Source of the DNA: Lineus longissimus | Lineage: Eukaryota; Nemertea; Pilidiophora; Heteronemertea; Lineidae | NCBI RefSeq assembly: GCF_910592395.1 | Contig: NC_088308.1 | Coordinates: 26,427,501-26,491,500, forward strand | Direction of reading: 5' to 3' | Length of the DNA: 64,000 nt | Shown here: positions 15,715 through 28,559 of the stretch, piece after piece | Layout of the letters: each line of letters opens with the position of its first letter | How positions within the stretch are numbered: the stretch's first letter is position 1 | Made by a program: the position numbers and the translations under genes | Notes under the pieces: generated by a model | Databases searched by the model: none | Told to the model about the DNA's origin: nothing | Seen by the model: the letters and a program-made list of their open reading frames with translations, nothing else

Positions 15715-18179
15715 TGTTTTATATTTCATGCTGACCAGTCACATGGTTGGATTGGGAAAGACTGATCTAAGTCATCACACCTGGTTGACTCTGAAAGAAT
15801 AGAATCATTGAAAACATCACAATACATACTGAGCAAGTAGAGGACGTGTTTGAGATCACTATCGTGATTATGATGACATGGCCCCTGAAAAGTGTCCCTC
15901 CAAAAAACCAATGATCTCATCGCGCTTCTCAGAGCAGAGGTGCTACATGTATGTATCGGTCGTAAACAATGCCACACCTCAAAATTTCAATTCCATTTTT
16001 TTAGTACGTACCTCTTGAAAAAACACAACTCTTTCCCCTCTGCCAAATGTGAAGATATCTGAACCGGTGCCTATCACTGCTGCTTTGGCTACATTTACAC
16101 GGTCATGTATGCAATACCAACACCACAATCAGCGAGAAGTACAGGAGAAGGAAATTTGCGTACAATGACGCAGTGTTCTGAGAATCAAAAACTAATCAAT
16201 AGTACACTACATACTCAACATGGTCATTGCCAATGCTTTGTAATTGTACATATATGGCTAAATCCAATATACCGGTACATGAATTTCAGTTGCCTGTAAA
16301 ACTCAAGGGGGGTTTCATCCCATGTAAGTTGTATCACCAGCCTCTTGAGAAACATGTATTAGTACTATGGTTGACATCAATAAGCATACAACGATGTCTT
16401 CCAACATCTCCCTTCATCACCAACTATGTTGCCATGGTCACCATTTCATATCCATGGAGCCTGGCAGCCTGTTTGATACACTGCTCCCAGTATCCACATT
16501 CTTGGAATCAGCTGATCGCAGCAGACAGTCATGATCATTCACCACAGAAACATACTTGTCAGAGTGCTCATTAACAATGCTCTTGTTTGTCATTGACTGA
16601 TCATGATTTAATGCAAGGTGAACAAATAGCCCCCAGAGTACTACTACATTTGTCAACTACTGTACTAGTTGTCTAAACATACAGTAAAGTGGTCTCAGAG
16701 AGAGAATCAATGTGTGATCTTTAAGATGACAGCGACAACACCAATTCTAGACAGACACACTTATTCAAACACTCTACACCAACCTGACGTTAGTTCATGA
16801 CTCATGTCTTCCTGGTATTTCATGATATTTAGAGCTGGTTTGAAATTTGTTTTAAAAGACCTGTGGAATTGGTAACCATTGGGGAGATTTCAAAATTGCC
16901 ATTGGTATTTGTGTAAACCATCTCTGGGAGTTGATGTCAGTAATGACACTGTCACTGACACTATGACAGCACTTGCACTGGCAGTTCTTACCAGTTACCG
17001 ACATGACTTGTGTTGTATTTGTAAAGTCACTTTAGTTTCTAAAGTCAGACATGCCCGACGATATAATATCGCCACGTTGTGTGTATAATCGCAATCAGTA
17101 TTTACGTCATTTTGTGTATTAAATTCGCAATAATCCAGAGCCACGCGCCAAAACAGATTTCGATCTGACGTATATAGGCCTATTCGTAGGTTTAAAATTC
17201 CAAGAAAAAAGTGGCGATATCATGCACGACAATACGCAGACGATGTAGCAATATCATGTCATCTCAGGTAACACTACTCTGCTGAAGCACAACACTGTCA
17301 CTCAATCACAGTCAATGAGTGACAATCATGCATGATGTACATGTACACTGCATGTACATCATACATGTATGTATACTACATGTATGTAAATGCAGAGCTC
17401 ATGAGCTGGCTTTTTATGGCTCTGAAAAAACCCAACTAGCAGGCAGACCGAAAAATGATCAGAGCATATTACAACGTCTAAAGAGTTTAAGTATGAAAAT
17501 ACGCACCCAGGATTGTCAAATATCAACAAATTCCTATGTTTAGAAGCAAAATTTGAGAGACAGAAATTTGACAAATCAGTGAAAATAATGAAAATATCCC
17601 TGGTATGCAGGCCAACCAATGAAAATCTATCTTGGTCGAATGCTCCGTAGAGCTATTGTAATTTTCTTGTTAAAAATATTAAATAGACACCACTCAGTGA
17701 ATATGAAAATATACAGAATGGGTTTGAAGGAATATGTGTGAAAACCTAAATTTAGTTGATAAAATTTATATTTTTAAAGAGTACTGCGGAGGTAAAAACC
17801 AATCTCGACAACAGGTAAAATATAACCTTGTACCCCGGATGACTCATTTTCTTGTGATTTTTGTGAAATAGATCCATCAAAAACACAACTTTCCCAATCA
17901 CATACAAAGTAATGCTGTTGTCTAACAGATGTAGTATTATCATTTACTTAATATGCTTAGGTTAACTTTGTAAGTTATGTCTGTCAATCTGAGAAAACAC
18001 AGTTTTTATAGAAGAAATTCTGTTCAAAATTTCTGACATTTCAATTTTCATGATTTTGTCCTTCATCATCATCACAATTCACATTCATTGATTGATTTAC
18101 AGCCTGTGCAGGTGTCACGGTGTGAGTGGGACCGTGGCTGTTGTTGGAAAACACCATTATTTCTTTTTTTCTTTTACAG
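15715..18179. promoter_or_regulatory. Divergent intergenic region between FAM13 and STAMBP
   Basis: The FAM13 start (15714, minus) and STAMBP start (18184, plus) face away from each other, so both upstream regions and 5' non-coding exons should lie here. A polypyrimidine/ACAG acceptor ends at 18179, four bases before the STAMBP ATG, showing that the STAMBP leader is spliced from a 5' exon somewhere upstream. No TATA box is convincing. A TAGGCCTA octamer at about 17175 and a perfect hairpin at 17332-17362 are the only clear structures. Confidence 0.45.
17332..17362. repeat. Perfect 11-bp inverted repeat with 9-bp loop
   Basis: Arms ATGATGTACAT (17332-17342) and ATGTACATCAT (17352-17362) are exact reverse complements around a 9-base loop. 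More TACATGTA palindromes follow at once. It lies in the divergent FAM13/STAMBP interval. It may simply be palindromic simple sequence. Confidence 0.7.
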
Positions 18180-18183
18180 AAAG

Positions 18184-21100
18184 ATGTCTGATCAGTCGTA
18201 TTTCTCCGAGATTCACGACCCGGCAGCAAGAGTGAGGGCCTTGTGCGATTATGGGTGTAAAGTGGATGTTGATCCTTCCATTCCTCCAAAGCGCTACTTT
18301 AGGTCCGGACTTGAGATGATCCGCATGGCAAATGTCTATGCTGAAGAGGGAAACTATGAGAGTGCATTCATCTTATACTCTAAATATATATCGTAAGTAA
18401 AGAATATTGGCTCCTAATCAATTGACTGTCTGCAAATGATATTCCATGCATGAGTCTACAAATTAATTTCAAGGATAGATGATATTGAACTTCCTTAACA
18501 CTAAGAAGAACCAGGGCAGTCTATCAAGCTAGTGACTCAAAATAATGAAAGTTTATAGAGACATATCAAAGCAGCTGAAGCTTAATCATCATGGGTTATC
18601 AAATCTGATCTCTAATTTGGTATGTCATATTCTTCAGCTTATTCGTTGAAAAATTGCCACAACATCCAGACTACAAAAGCTGTCCTGCCACAGATCGACA
18701 AATGAATAAAAAGGTAGGCACGCAAACACACAAAATAATATCATAGTTGGCCATTTTTAAAATCTAAATGTTAACTTTATACGTAGTGATAGTGCAACTT
18801 TTTAATCATCAAATAAAGCTCAAACCATTCTGCTTGTTTATTTTCCAGAAAGTTATGTCTATATTTCCAATAGCAGAAATCATAAAACAGAAATTGAAAG
18901 AAAAATATGAAGTTGAAGAGAAAAGATACAGGGAGGAAGAGGTGGGTAAAGATTTGTGTTGTTGAATGTTGGTTATGATTCATCACAATGAGAGCATAGG
19001 CTACCAAAAACATGTGGTGATGTAATCAGAGAAGACTCCAGCCCATGGTGATATCCCAACAACCCCAGTAAATTACTACACTTGTCACTACAATAAATAA
19101 ATAAAACAAATCGAAACTACTGAATAAGGGGAGTACTGTGAGGTCCTCTCGCTGCTATTGAGATACCTGCTGGTTTCCTTTGTATGGACACTCACATTCA
19201 ACTTTCTTTTTCTATTGTTGCAGCGGAAGAAGCAAGAAATTGTGGAGAAAGAGGAGGCTAAGAAGCGTCAGATAGAGGAAGATCGAATGAAAGCATTTGA
19301 GTTACAGAGACAGATGGAAGAAGAAGACCTGAAAGTGAGTTCGAATACTTTCTTCAAAAGTTCTTTTGGAAGTTCACATGGCTACTTTCCTTGATATTTG
19401 GGGAACATTTTAATAACTTTTTGAACTTATCAAAGTTGGAAGTATCTGCTTGTGTACCATGAAGTCAAGCAACATAATGATACGATGCGTAATGTTAGTA
19501 CTAATTGGAACTGCTGTGAAAATGGGTGAATAGAACAAGAGTTCTTCACTGATCAAAGGTCTGGAGTTGGTATTTTGAGGGTCAACATTACCATTTATAC
19601 ATTTTCCAGAAAAAATACCTCACAGAGCAACAAGAGCAGTATAGAATATTACAGGAAAAAGAAAAGCAAGAACTTGAGGAAAAAGAACGTCAACGGTTGG
19701 CTGTCATAGCTGGTGCTCAAGTCCCTATTATTCAACCTGGTCAAGCCAACAACTTCCCTCCTATATCTCCTCCAAGTTATGATGCGGCTACTGCGCCTGG
19801 CTATCCTGTTGCTGTCCCCAGCAGTGAGTTCAAACCAAATGTGCTGGACAGTCCGATCAGTCCTTCTGCACCGCCTGGACCTGGTGCCGTGGAAACAGCT
19901 GATGGAAACACAACAGGGTGAGTTTATGAGGCCCTCACTTCTTTAGCCTTTAAGCTATAATCATGTACATTCAAAGGCAGTCTCTTATGTGTCCATGTTT
20001 GCTCAGCTGACCGCCTCTGGAAGAAGGCTGATGTGAGTGATATGCGAGAAAGCGAGTTGTTATGTCTGCTGTCTCTGAGTATAGGTTTTGAAGGTGGTGA
20101 TGACAATTCATTGAGAAATGTACAGACTGTGTAAATAACTAAATGAGCCAGAACTAAGAGTTTTGGCTCTTGCCTATGATATTTCCTTTTCAACTTTCAG
20201 GCGGCCTTCCATTGACCGATCCAAAAAACCAAGTTTGGACCATTTTACAAGTGTGGGACAACAAGGCAGTAATAAATATGGTTTTAAGGACGTGATCGTC
20301 CCTGCTAATCTCATGGTGAAGTTTGTCAACCTGGCTCGGCCAAATACCGAGAGGAATGTTGAAACGTGTGGAATCCTTGCTGGCAAGTTGGTAAGTTTGT
20401 CACCATGAAATTATTACTCTAAAAGATTATTAGACATGTATTCCACTGAAGCTATGCTATACATGAAGATTTCTGTTTTATCCTTTGCAGTCCAGAGACT
20501 GTTTCGTCATAACAAACTTAGTTATCCCCAACCAGAGTGGGACACCAGACTCCTGTACCACAGACAATGAAGATGAGCTGTTTGACTATCAAGATGCCCA
20601 TGATCTTATCACACTTGGATGGATTCATGTAAGTTCAGAAATTGAGAATGTTCTGCTAACAGTTGCTTCAGCTTACTGCAGGACTCAAAAGAAAATCTGA
20701 CACACAACTCCATTCTACATCTTTTACAATATAAATGCCACACCTGATTCAAAAACAACCATTTTCAGAATCAGGACCTGGTTGTGAAAAAGTACGGAGG
20801 AAAAAGACCAAGGATGAGATCATGATAATTTGCTAAAGGAAGCTGTATAGATGGTCAGCCCAAACTAGATAAATGTATTTTTGTTGACTTTTCTTCAGAC
20901 GCATCCTACTCAGACAGCATTTATGTCCAGTGTTGATCTCCATACTCACTGTTCGTACCAGCTCATGATGCCAGAAGCAATCGCTATTGTCTGCTCACCA
21001 AAATATCAAGAGTAAGTTCTTAAAAATTTAACCCCCCCTCCCCCGTTTTGTAGCCCAAACCCAAGCAGGCTCTATTTTACACCAGCAACAGCTTTCATTG

Positions 21101-21619
21101 ACCATGAATATACAGTTCTACTTACTTGATAACTTTTAACTTAAGCTCCTCTGGCATGGCCACTGACCATCTTCTTATTCATTTATTTTTTTACATACGT
21201 GTTCGTTGTGTCTCTTTCAGAACTGGTATGTTTTCACTTACACCTGACTACGGCCGAGATTACATCGCTAATTGTAGGAAAACAGGATTTCATCCTCATC
21301 CAAAGGATCCACCACTGTATGAGGTAAGACGAAGGGTTGTTGCATATAATTATTAGAATACTGTAAACCTGAAATTAGATTGCAGTGAATGATATCATGA
21401 GGTGTGATCAATTTGTAACGCTCACAGCACTATGTGATAGCCAGGTTCTGTCAGTCCTTTGTATGTTAACTTCCATAGTTTTCCCTGTCCCTTCACTGGA
21501 GGATTCAGAAAATTTCCAACAACTCCTTCATTTCTCTTTTTCAGACATCACCCCATGTGAAGATTGATGAGACAAAGTCGATAGAGGTGGCAGATCTCCG
21601 ACACAACAAGACATCGTAG
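18184..21619 (+). CDS. STAMBP: STAM-binding protein / AMSH, JAMM deubiquitinase
   Basis: Ten coding exons: 18184-18392, 18638-18713, 18849-18941, 19224-19334, 19610-19917, 20201-20390, 20491-20628, 20899-21011, 21221-21323, 21545-21619. They join in frame to 471 residues (human about 424). The N-terminal 100 residues match the USP8-dimer/MIT-like region ([14 protein letters not shown]). Residues ~115-215 are a charged coiled coil, then a Pro-rich linker. [13 protein letters not shown] fits the PX(V/I)DRXXKP motif that binds the STAM SH3 domain. The JAMM metalloprotease domain has E320 (ETCGILAGK) and [21 protein letters not shown] with H375, H377, S385 and D388. The family cleaves Lys63-linked ubiquitin on endosomal cargo with ESCRT-0/III. 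The C-terminal SIEVADLR resembles the vertebrate end. All catalytic residues are present. The start is chosen because an acceptor lies four bases upstream of this ATG. Confidence 0.97.
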
Positions 21620-22778
21620 TGACAAGTCAAACCTGGTGCTTTCTGTGATATACTGCCATGAATTCTTAAGTTTCCTACATGAAAATTAATGAAGTTGGAA
21701 GTTCATCCCGTTTTCCAAAACTTTTGTTTTTGTCCCCAATTGTGCCAATGTGGATCTGTACCAAGCCAAGCCTTAATGGACTTATTCTGCATGAGTAACA
21801 GATCAAGAATGGTAATAGTAACTTGTAGCTCTGTATAAAGAAATTTGTTTGAATAGCATACAATGGCTCATTTAGATAATAATTTCTTTCTTATAAATTT
21901 GCATCTTGTAGATGTTTCTGTCATATTGTGTATTTGTATCTTAACGTATATCGGCGTTGACTTTCATAAATAGAAGCTATATGTTGTATTTTCATGTAAT
22001 CAGAGTCAGAGTGGTGTTCTGTATGTATTCATAGAAGATAACTTCAAGGTGCATCATTTATTGTACTTGACTGGACAGCATTTTGTTTATTATGTATATA
22101 ATATAATTTCAATAATCATACCATAGTCATATGATTAGTCTGAGTTAGATTATTTAGGAAATTCTATTGATTCCGTGGACTATTGGAGTTTATCGCTACC
22201 CTTCTGAGAATAGCAAAGCCTAACGCTTGAAATTTTATTCCTGACCCTTGTTAGAAGGCAGTGCCCTGTAGGTAGTGCTGCCACAGTTAATAGTTGGGGT
22301 ACTCAGAATGTGGCTTTCTCCTCGAACTGGTTGCGACGTTGTCTCGGTGGGTCTGTCAACAGCAGGAGTGCTCTGAATGTGGCTCTCTCAGACTGGTTGT
22401 GACTTTGTCTCAGTGGGTCTGTCAACAGTTGGGGTACTCAGAATGTGCCTCTCCCCTCAGACTGGTTGTGACTTTGTCTGGGTGGGTCTGATGATAATGC
22501 TGCTGGGCTGCACGCATGGTTCTTGAAACACCCTGTACTTTCAGCCCAAGTGGAAATCTTTCTCGGTTTATATTTAGCGACGATAACAACGATAGTTTTA
22601 GTCTCGCGCACAAAAGCAAAAATGTTAAATATTTAAACAAGCTTCATTGAAGAAATATATTTTTATCGCCGGTCTCGTGCTTACGATCATTGTTATTGTT
22701 TTCCAATTTTTCCATGCTTTTGCAACCTTTGTTTGTAAAGTCATCAATTCTGTTTGATTTGGAGCAGTGAAAACAAAG
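21620..22778 (+). other. STAMBP 3' region and POLB upstream region
   Basis: AT-rich sequence after the STAMBP stop, probably its 3' UTR, then a short minisatellite (22293-22492) and the POLB leader. No canonical AATAAA is obvious after the STAMBP stop. POLB begins without an acceptor next to its ATG, so its leader is probably unspliced and its promoter lies just after the minisatellite. Confidence 0.5.
22293..22492. repeat. Minisatellite, about 70-bp unit, nearly three copies
   Basis: The block GGGGTACTCAGAATGTGGC...CTGGTTGTGACTTTGTCTC...GGTCTGTCAACAG recurs three times with a few substitutions and small length changes. It lies between STAMBP and POLB. The repeat is open on the plus strand, but the predicted peptide is repetitive with no family resemblance, so I treat it as non-coding. 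Confidence 0.75.
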
Positions 22779-25700
22779 ATGAGCAAGAGAAAAGCGCCTT
22801 CAGATGATAATCCCAATGCTGACTTTGTGGATTTTCTGATTGGTGAGAAGAAAGTGATCAAAATGTTAGAGATCTTGATAAAAAAAAGGCCGTAAAAAAA
22901 AACGTTGAATGAACAAAACAAAAGACAAAGAATGAAAACATTTGATTTGGCTAGATTGTAAATTGGTCAATTTTGCCTTCCATTCATTCATTCATGTGTT
23001 GTGAACATTATTGTCTTGTCTTCTCTGAAAACGTCACATCCTTGCTAGTGACGATGGGCTGGGGTACCATAAAGTATTTAAGATTAAGAAATTTTCGAGA
23101 AACTTGAGAGCACATGCCCACATTAAATTCTTTTAATAAATCCTTGTTGTTTTCTTCCAGAATTATCCAATTATGAGAAAAATGTGACTCGCCAAATGCA
23201 CAAATATAACGTTTACCGTAAAGCTGCAAGCACACTGGCCAAATACCCAACCAGAATCAAAAGTGGAGACGAGGCAAAGAAATTGGTATGGATTCATTAA
23301 GACATTAATAAGATGGTCAGGATAACCTTGTCACTCATAATTCAAATCAGAACACCTCAATTTGATATTTTGAACTGTAGTTGGAGTTGCCTTCACACAC
23401 CCCAGACACACATTATAAAGTCCCCTCTGCTCCACTCATGACCCAGCTGTCAACTAATGACAGAAAAGGTGACAATGAATAGTTTATGCTCACCTTCCAT
23501 TTATTCCAGGATGGTATTGGAAAACAAATAGGCAAGAAGATTGATGAATTCATTGAAACTGGATCTCTTAGAAAATTGGACAAGGTAATGGCTGTTTATC
23601 AAAGCATAAAAGTAGCAATACAGTGAGATCATGACTCCAAGAATATTGATGTCTTGAGTTGGTTGAGTGTTACCCATTTCTTCATGAATTTGATGGAGTT
23701 GCCTTCATCTCTGAAAGTGCATGTGCTTGGCGACTTTTTGTCTGCTGTTTTTGCATGTATCAGTGTGAGGTGTATCGCTCATTCATTTCTGATGGTACAT
23801 TGTACATGATAAAAGTATGTTCATACCATATCTTGTGACAGGATCTTTTTCATATTTCAGATCATGGCAGATGACAACAATGTAGCCATCAATCTCCTCA
23901 CCAGAGTAACGGGTATTGGGTAGGTCACCAGTTGTTCAGTTTTTAATTCTCACTTGATGTGGCCACCAATCCAGCTCAAAAGTGTATTGCACCAGAGCTT
24001 TCTCCTAATCGAAGGGATGAAGAATTTCTCACTGTAACCCAGGGTCAAGAAATGAAAAATCATTCTGAAGATGTACAGTACAATGAATGAATCAGATTCT
24101 AGATAGATTCCTAGGTGTCCCTAAATGTATTCCTCATTCCTGATTACAGGCCTGCTGCAGCCCAGAAATTAGTGAAGGAAGGCATCATGTCTATTGAAGA
24201 TCTGAAGAAGAATGAAGATAAACTCAACCATCACCAGAAAATAGGATTAAAGTAAGTGAGGAAGAATTCTTTATTTTGCCATTTCTTATGTTTGAAAGGA
24301 ATTTTGAATATTAAAGTGTAAATATCCAACTTCATGCACGATTTCTATTCGCTGATTGTTTGATGAAAAACCATTCAAGGTTCAGTTGGATAATCAGATG
24401 TTTGATTTGCTATGTTTCACTTTTTCAGGCATTTTGAAGACTTTGAGAAGAGAATACCAAGGGAAGAGATGGTCAAACTGCAGGTGAGACTTTCCTCAAC
24501 ATCACTCAGTTTTAACCCTGAATCTACAATACTAGAGAAAAACCTGGTGTTAATTCCACATTGTGTGTCCATTGTAGTATGGTAATCTGGGTGGTATTTT
24601 TTAATCCGTCTACACTTTACTTTCCAAAGCCATCCCCTGTTTTACTTTCCAGGATCATGCCTTCGCTGAGATAGAAAAACTTGACAGTCAATACATTGCT
24701 AAAGTGTGTGGAAGCTTTAGAAGAGGTGAGATTTTTATCCTGAAGCTTGCTTTTTGTTCAGTTTTGTGTGATCATATATAGGTTGCAATTGTTGCTTATA
24801 TTTGACATCAGATGACAGTTCAGTACACTCCTTCCTGCTGTGAGGAGTTTATGGTTTGAGGAAAAATAATATTATCATTTATGTCCATTTCACATTAGAT
24901 GGCAATAGTATAAAAATTAGGTCCACCTACCAAAATATTAGATGTAAGAGCTCTGCAAATTTTTTCATTTGATTTGATGCCTTGTTACAGGTAAGCAGTC
25001 TAGTGGTGATATTGATGTCCTCCTTGCTCATCCTTCATACACATCACAGACACAGACCCCCAAGAAAGGAAAAGGCAAGGTAAGATCAGCCGAGCGAAGA
25101 TAACTAGCATACTATCATCACACCTGATTGTGTATTCAACTGTTTCCTGTTGTTGAATGGATGATTCTCTCTGGACCTGTTTGAGCTTGTGTAAGCCGTT
25201 TAACTTCACAAGAGTTGAGTCGATGATCTCTGTACATTGTAACTCTCCAAAATATAGTCTCAAGATTGTCAGTGCTCCTTGATGCTTATGATCCTGTCTC
25301 ATTTGATTGTGTCAGTAATAGACTTGCTGATTTCTTCTAACACCTCTCTTTCTTTTGTCTTCTCAGTCGCAGTACTTGAATACAGTGGTTGAGAAGCTGG
25401 AGGAAATTGGATTCATCACAGATACGCTCTCTCATGGAGAATCAAAGTATATGGTAAGCATTTCCATCAACATGACTAACTTATGTCGTTTTCATTTTTA
25501 ATATTCACACAAGTATAATAAGGTGTTTCATAAATCTTGTTCCAAGTAGCTGTCTTGATCTGCTCCAGTAGAGAATACAGCATCCCAGTCTAGCACAAGC
25601 CGTGAAGCTCTTTAGATATCTCATGGTGAGATCCATGATTGTAACAGCAGACTGCAGTGGTAACTTGTGGTTGAGCCAGTCTACAACACTAGGAAAATAG

Positions 25701-26474
25701 AAAGCACTAGCAATAGAAAATAACGAACCAGTTTGCAGCATGTCTTAAGACTCTTTTTATATCTTTTATTTAGGGTGTTTGTCAACTTCCACCGACGAAG
25801 GAGGAGCCAGAACCAGCATTCAGAAGACTTGACATCAGGTATTCTAATGCAGTTTGTCATCAGCTTTATCTGTAAATTAGTCAATTGGTCTTCTAGGGGA
25901 CCTTTCCTCAAAAAAGTTATTTTCTTGCCTGACCTCACTCAGAGTGGAAGTTTTCATTCCAGAGGTCTGGGCTATATGTTGAAATGCTGCGGTCACCATA
26001 ACTTGATCTAGTATTGATGGTGTAATTCATTTTGTATGTTCTGTTTCTACAGGTTGATTCCACATGACCAGTACTACTGCGCACTCCTTTATTTCACCGG
26101 CAGTGATCTCTTCAACAAGGACATGAGAGGTATTGCCTTGGAGAAAGGCTTCACGTTGAACGAGTATACAATCAGGCCAATGGGAAGCACTGGTAAGAAT
26201 TTGGTATTCAGGAGAAGTTATCATGGCCTACACTACTGGTGTACATTTTAATTAGTTGTGGCTCAAGTGAAAAGTTATAAAATTTGCGGTAGTGCAGCTA
26301 TTAGCATGTAAATATGCTAAAACTTGGTTCCTATCTTGTCTTGCCTAAAGGTCTTAAGTAAAATTCTTATAAATTTCAGGCATCGCGGGAGAACCACTTC
26401 CAGTCTCTTCTGAAGAAGATGTATTTGACTACATTGAAATGAAATACAAGAAACCTGAAGAAAGGAGCATGTGA
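22779..26474 (+). CDS. POLB: DNA polymerase beta
   Basis: Twelve exons: 22779-22842, 23161-23285, 23510-23584, 23861-23919, 24150-24251, 24429-24483, 24653-24725, 24991-25079, 25367-25453, 25774-25838, 26053-26192, 26380-26474. They join in frame to 342 residues (human 335), starting MSKRKAPS like the human protein. The 8-kDa lyase domain holds the Schiff-base lysine equivalent to K72 (here K73, before IDEF) and a helix-hairpin-helix. The second HhH is TRVTGIGPAAA. The palm has GDIDVLL (D191, D193) and RRLDIRL (D263), the three metal-binding aspartates, plus CGSFRRG. YFTGSD and the C-terminal GEPLPV are also kept. It fills single-nucleotide gaps and removes 5'-deoxyribose phosphate in nuclear base excision repair. 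Relative to human there is a small insertion around the lysine-rich [12 protein letters not shown] loop. Confidence 0.98.
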
Positions 26475-26989
26475 AGATGGATTCACGACTCTTCTGTGTC
26501 AATTTCATTGTCATCAAAAATGTCCGAGATCTGTTTAGGTACCATATTCTGTTGTCATGTTTCCTGTGCACCTGCCTCCTTTGTATCTTGCTGTGGCTGA
26601 GGCAAGGAAGTGGCTAGGGAACCAGTCTACTCAGACAGCTGAAGTTGGCCCAAATGATGTGCAATCACTCAGAAACTTGTGCACAGTGCAGTAATAAGTG
26701 GCGACATTGTATCACCTGTAACATTCCCATGCTCTGTGAGTCAGGGTGATTGGCTTAAAGTACCTGCTTGTTATAGCAAAATAGATACAGGCCTTTGAAT
26801 AATCAATACATTATGATGTACTGTCAATATGAGTCAGGTTACACATTTACTTAAATGAGTCATCTTCTGTTGATTAGCAGATGCATTGCTTGTTGCAGAT
26901 ATTCTCTTTAGAATTGGTGAACTATTATATTTTAGTCATTTCTATAGTTATGTATACATTGTGGTATCAATTTGATATTCTGAAAGAGA

Positions 26990-26995
26990 AATAAA
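26990..26995 (+). terminator. Likely POLB poly(A) signal
   Basis: AATAAA occurs about 515 bp after the POLB stop in AT-rich sequence with no intervening gene. It is the first canonical hexamer noticed downstream on this strand. Confidence 0.55.
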
Positions 26996-27131
26996 GCATT
27001 TTATAGTTAAGAATCTACATACGCATCTTAGTTCTATTTCATTTCTTGGTTGATGGATGATAAATGAACCGAGTGATCCAGCAATGACATTTTCCTTCCA
27101 ACCCAGGTCGTCAGGACTGATACTTACTTAC

Positions 27132-27560
27132 TTATGTCCAACATGATATGATGGTGAAAGGTGCGAGGCAACCTTCACATAGTCTTCTGAAACTTACCAA
27201 GACTAACGCTGCACCATATCGCTCAAATGCATCTACCCATCTGACACATGTCCTGCCCCTTCTAGTCTTGTCACCAACTTGTCCCGGGCACCAGTTCAGC
27301 AGCTTCTTGGGGAGTTCGTCTTTTTCCATTTGGACAACATCTCAGTACCAGTGGAGATGTCTCTCTTTCAAGACAGGGATTCTAGCCTTAGTTAGTTTTC
27401 CTAATGTGGTGGTCCTATGATGGAACAATCTTGCACAGAGAAGGCAGTGGTTGGCAAAGGCATCAAGACTTTGTTCTTCAGCCTTGAGTGTTTGCCCAGG
27501 TTTTGGCGCTATACAATAACGTGTTGGCAATGAAGACTGACCTGTGACTTCCACAGCTTT
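27132..27560 (-). mobile_element. Decayed non-LTR retrotransposon fragment (3' end of reverse transcriptase ORF)
   Basis: Read on the minus strand, two open segments resemble the C-terminal tail of RTE/jockey-type endonuclease-reverse transcriptase ORFs. One has TLKAEEQSLDAF in the position of the usual 'W..........DAF..RC' block. The other has KARIPVLKERHLHWYWDVVQM, then LPKKLLNW and RRGRTCVRWVD, matching the family's 'RRLRWLGHV.RM..... PK..L.W.P.GKRKRGRP...W' pattern. The copy is truncated and the frame is broken, so it is a relic. Confidence 0.55.
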
Positions 27561-28149
27561 GCTAGCAGCCCAAAAGCAGAAGAGTCTTTACCAATATGTG
27601 ATCTGAGCTCCATATCCAATCGTCATCCTGGCTCCATCTCTGATTATTGGCTTTACCATTGTTCAGGCAGAGGGTGTCTCCAGGCTAGATGTCACTTCGA
27701 ATGTCTGGACCCATACTGAGAGAGATATCGACTCCTATCAGTATGCAGCCATAAATCTCTGTCTATTCATGGATCCATGAACGTCTGCATACATGGACCT
27801 CTGCAGATTTCAAACTGGACTGCAAGGTCATTCATTGGGAAGACAACATTGACAAGTAGTACCTCCCTCAACCTCAGGACAAGGACAGTGTCATCTTGTG
27901 CTGGGTCTTGCAAAACCTGTTCATTTTAAGTGAACTCTACCGTACCTGGGCATGCGACTAGAAGACAGAAACCTTCTATGCGGGGATGCCTTTGTGAATA
28001 GTTTCACTGTCTAAAGTACAACTATGGGTCTCCAGTTCTTCATGAATGTATTGACTCTTTCTGGGCTATGACAGGGCTTCCAGAATACAGGACAGAGTGA
28101 AACTGAATAGGGCTTATCATTCCTGACTGAGTCCTTCACTCCCTGTCAG

Positions 28150-28330
28150 GGGCTGGAGAAGTTGGACTCCCAATCTCAAAACCAAAAACCAAAGGAATGG
28201 GTATTGGCGATACAATGGCCAGCATTCACCTAGATGGAGAACAAGTTGACTTAGTAAATCACATCAGATACTTTGGATCTGGCAAAGACAGATTTGGTGG
28301 CGACACTGTTCTCAATTGAGGTTGCTGTAT
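28150..28330 (+). mobile_element. Reverse-transcriptase fragment, opposite orientation
   Basis: The plus strand reads GLPISKPKTKGMG, then IHLDGEQVDLVNHIRYFGS and GGD..LN. This resembles the thumb-adjacent block of non-LTR reverse transcriptases ('GL.IN..KTK......I..DG..LE.V..F.YLGS'). A stop follows at about 28317 and downstream sequence is not recognisable. It points the other way from the fragment at 27.1-27.6 kb, so there were at least two insertions or an inversion. Confidence 0.45.
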
Positions 28331-28559
28331 GAGTAAGTTGAGTGACGAGTATGTTGTGACACAGTCAACCTCCAACAATTTCAGTGGCCAATACTGCTGG
28401 TCAGCCTCGCATATGACGAGGAAAATGAAAGATCTCAAAGGGACCATCCTGGATGCGCCATTCTCATATAGGAACCTCATGACGAGGGAAAACAAGGAGT
28501 CGCAAAGGGAATGAAGAAAGAAAGCCAAGATTTGCATGAATCTATTCAGGTTTTATTTG

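Noticed and set aside
22294-22491. Open frame rich in SEC and LVVTLS repeats.
   Set aside because: It is a translation of the minisatellite between STAMBP and POLB; no start context or homology.
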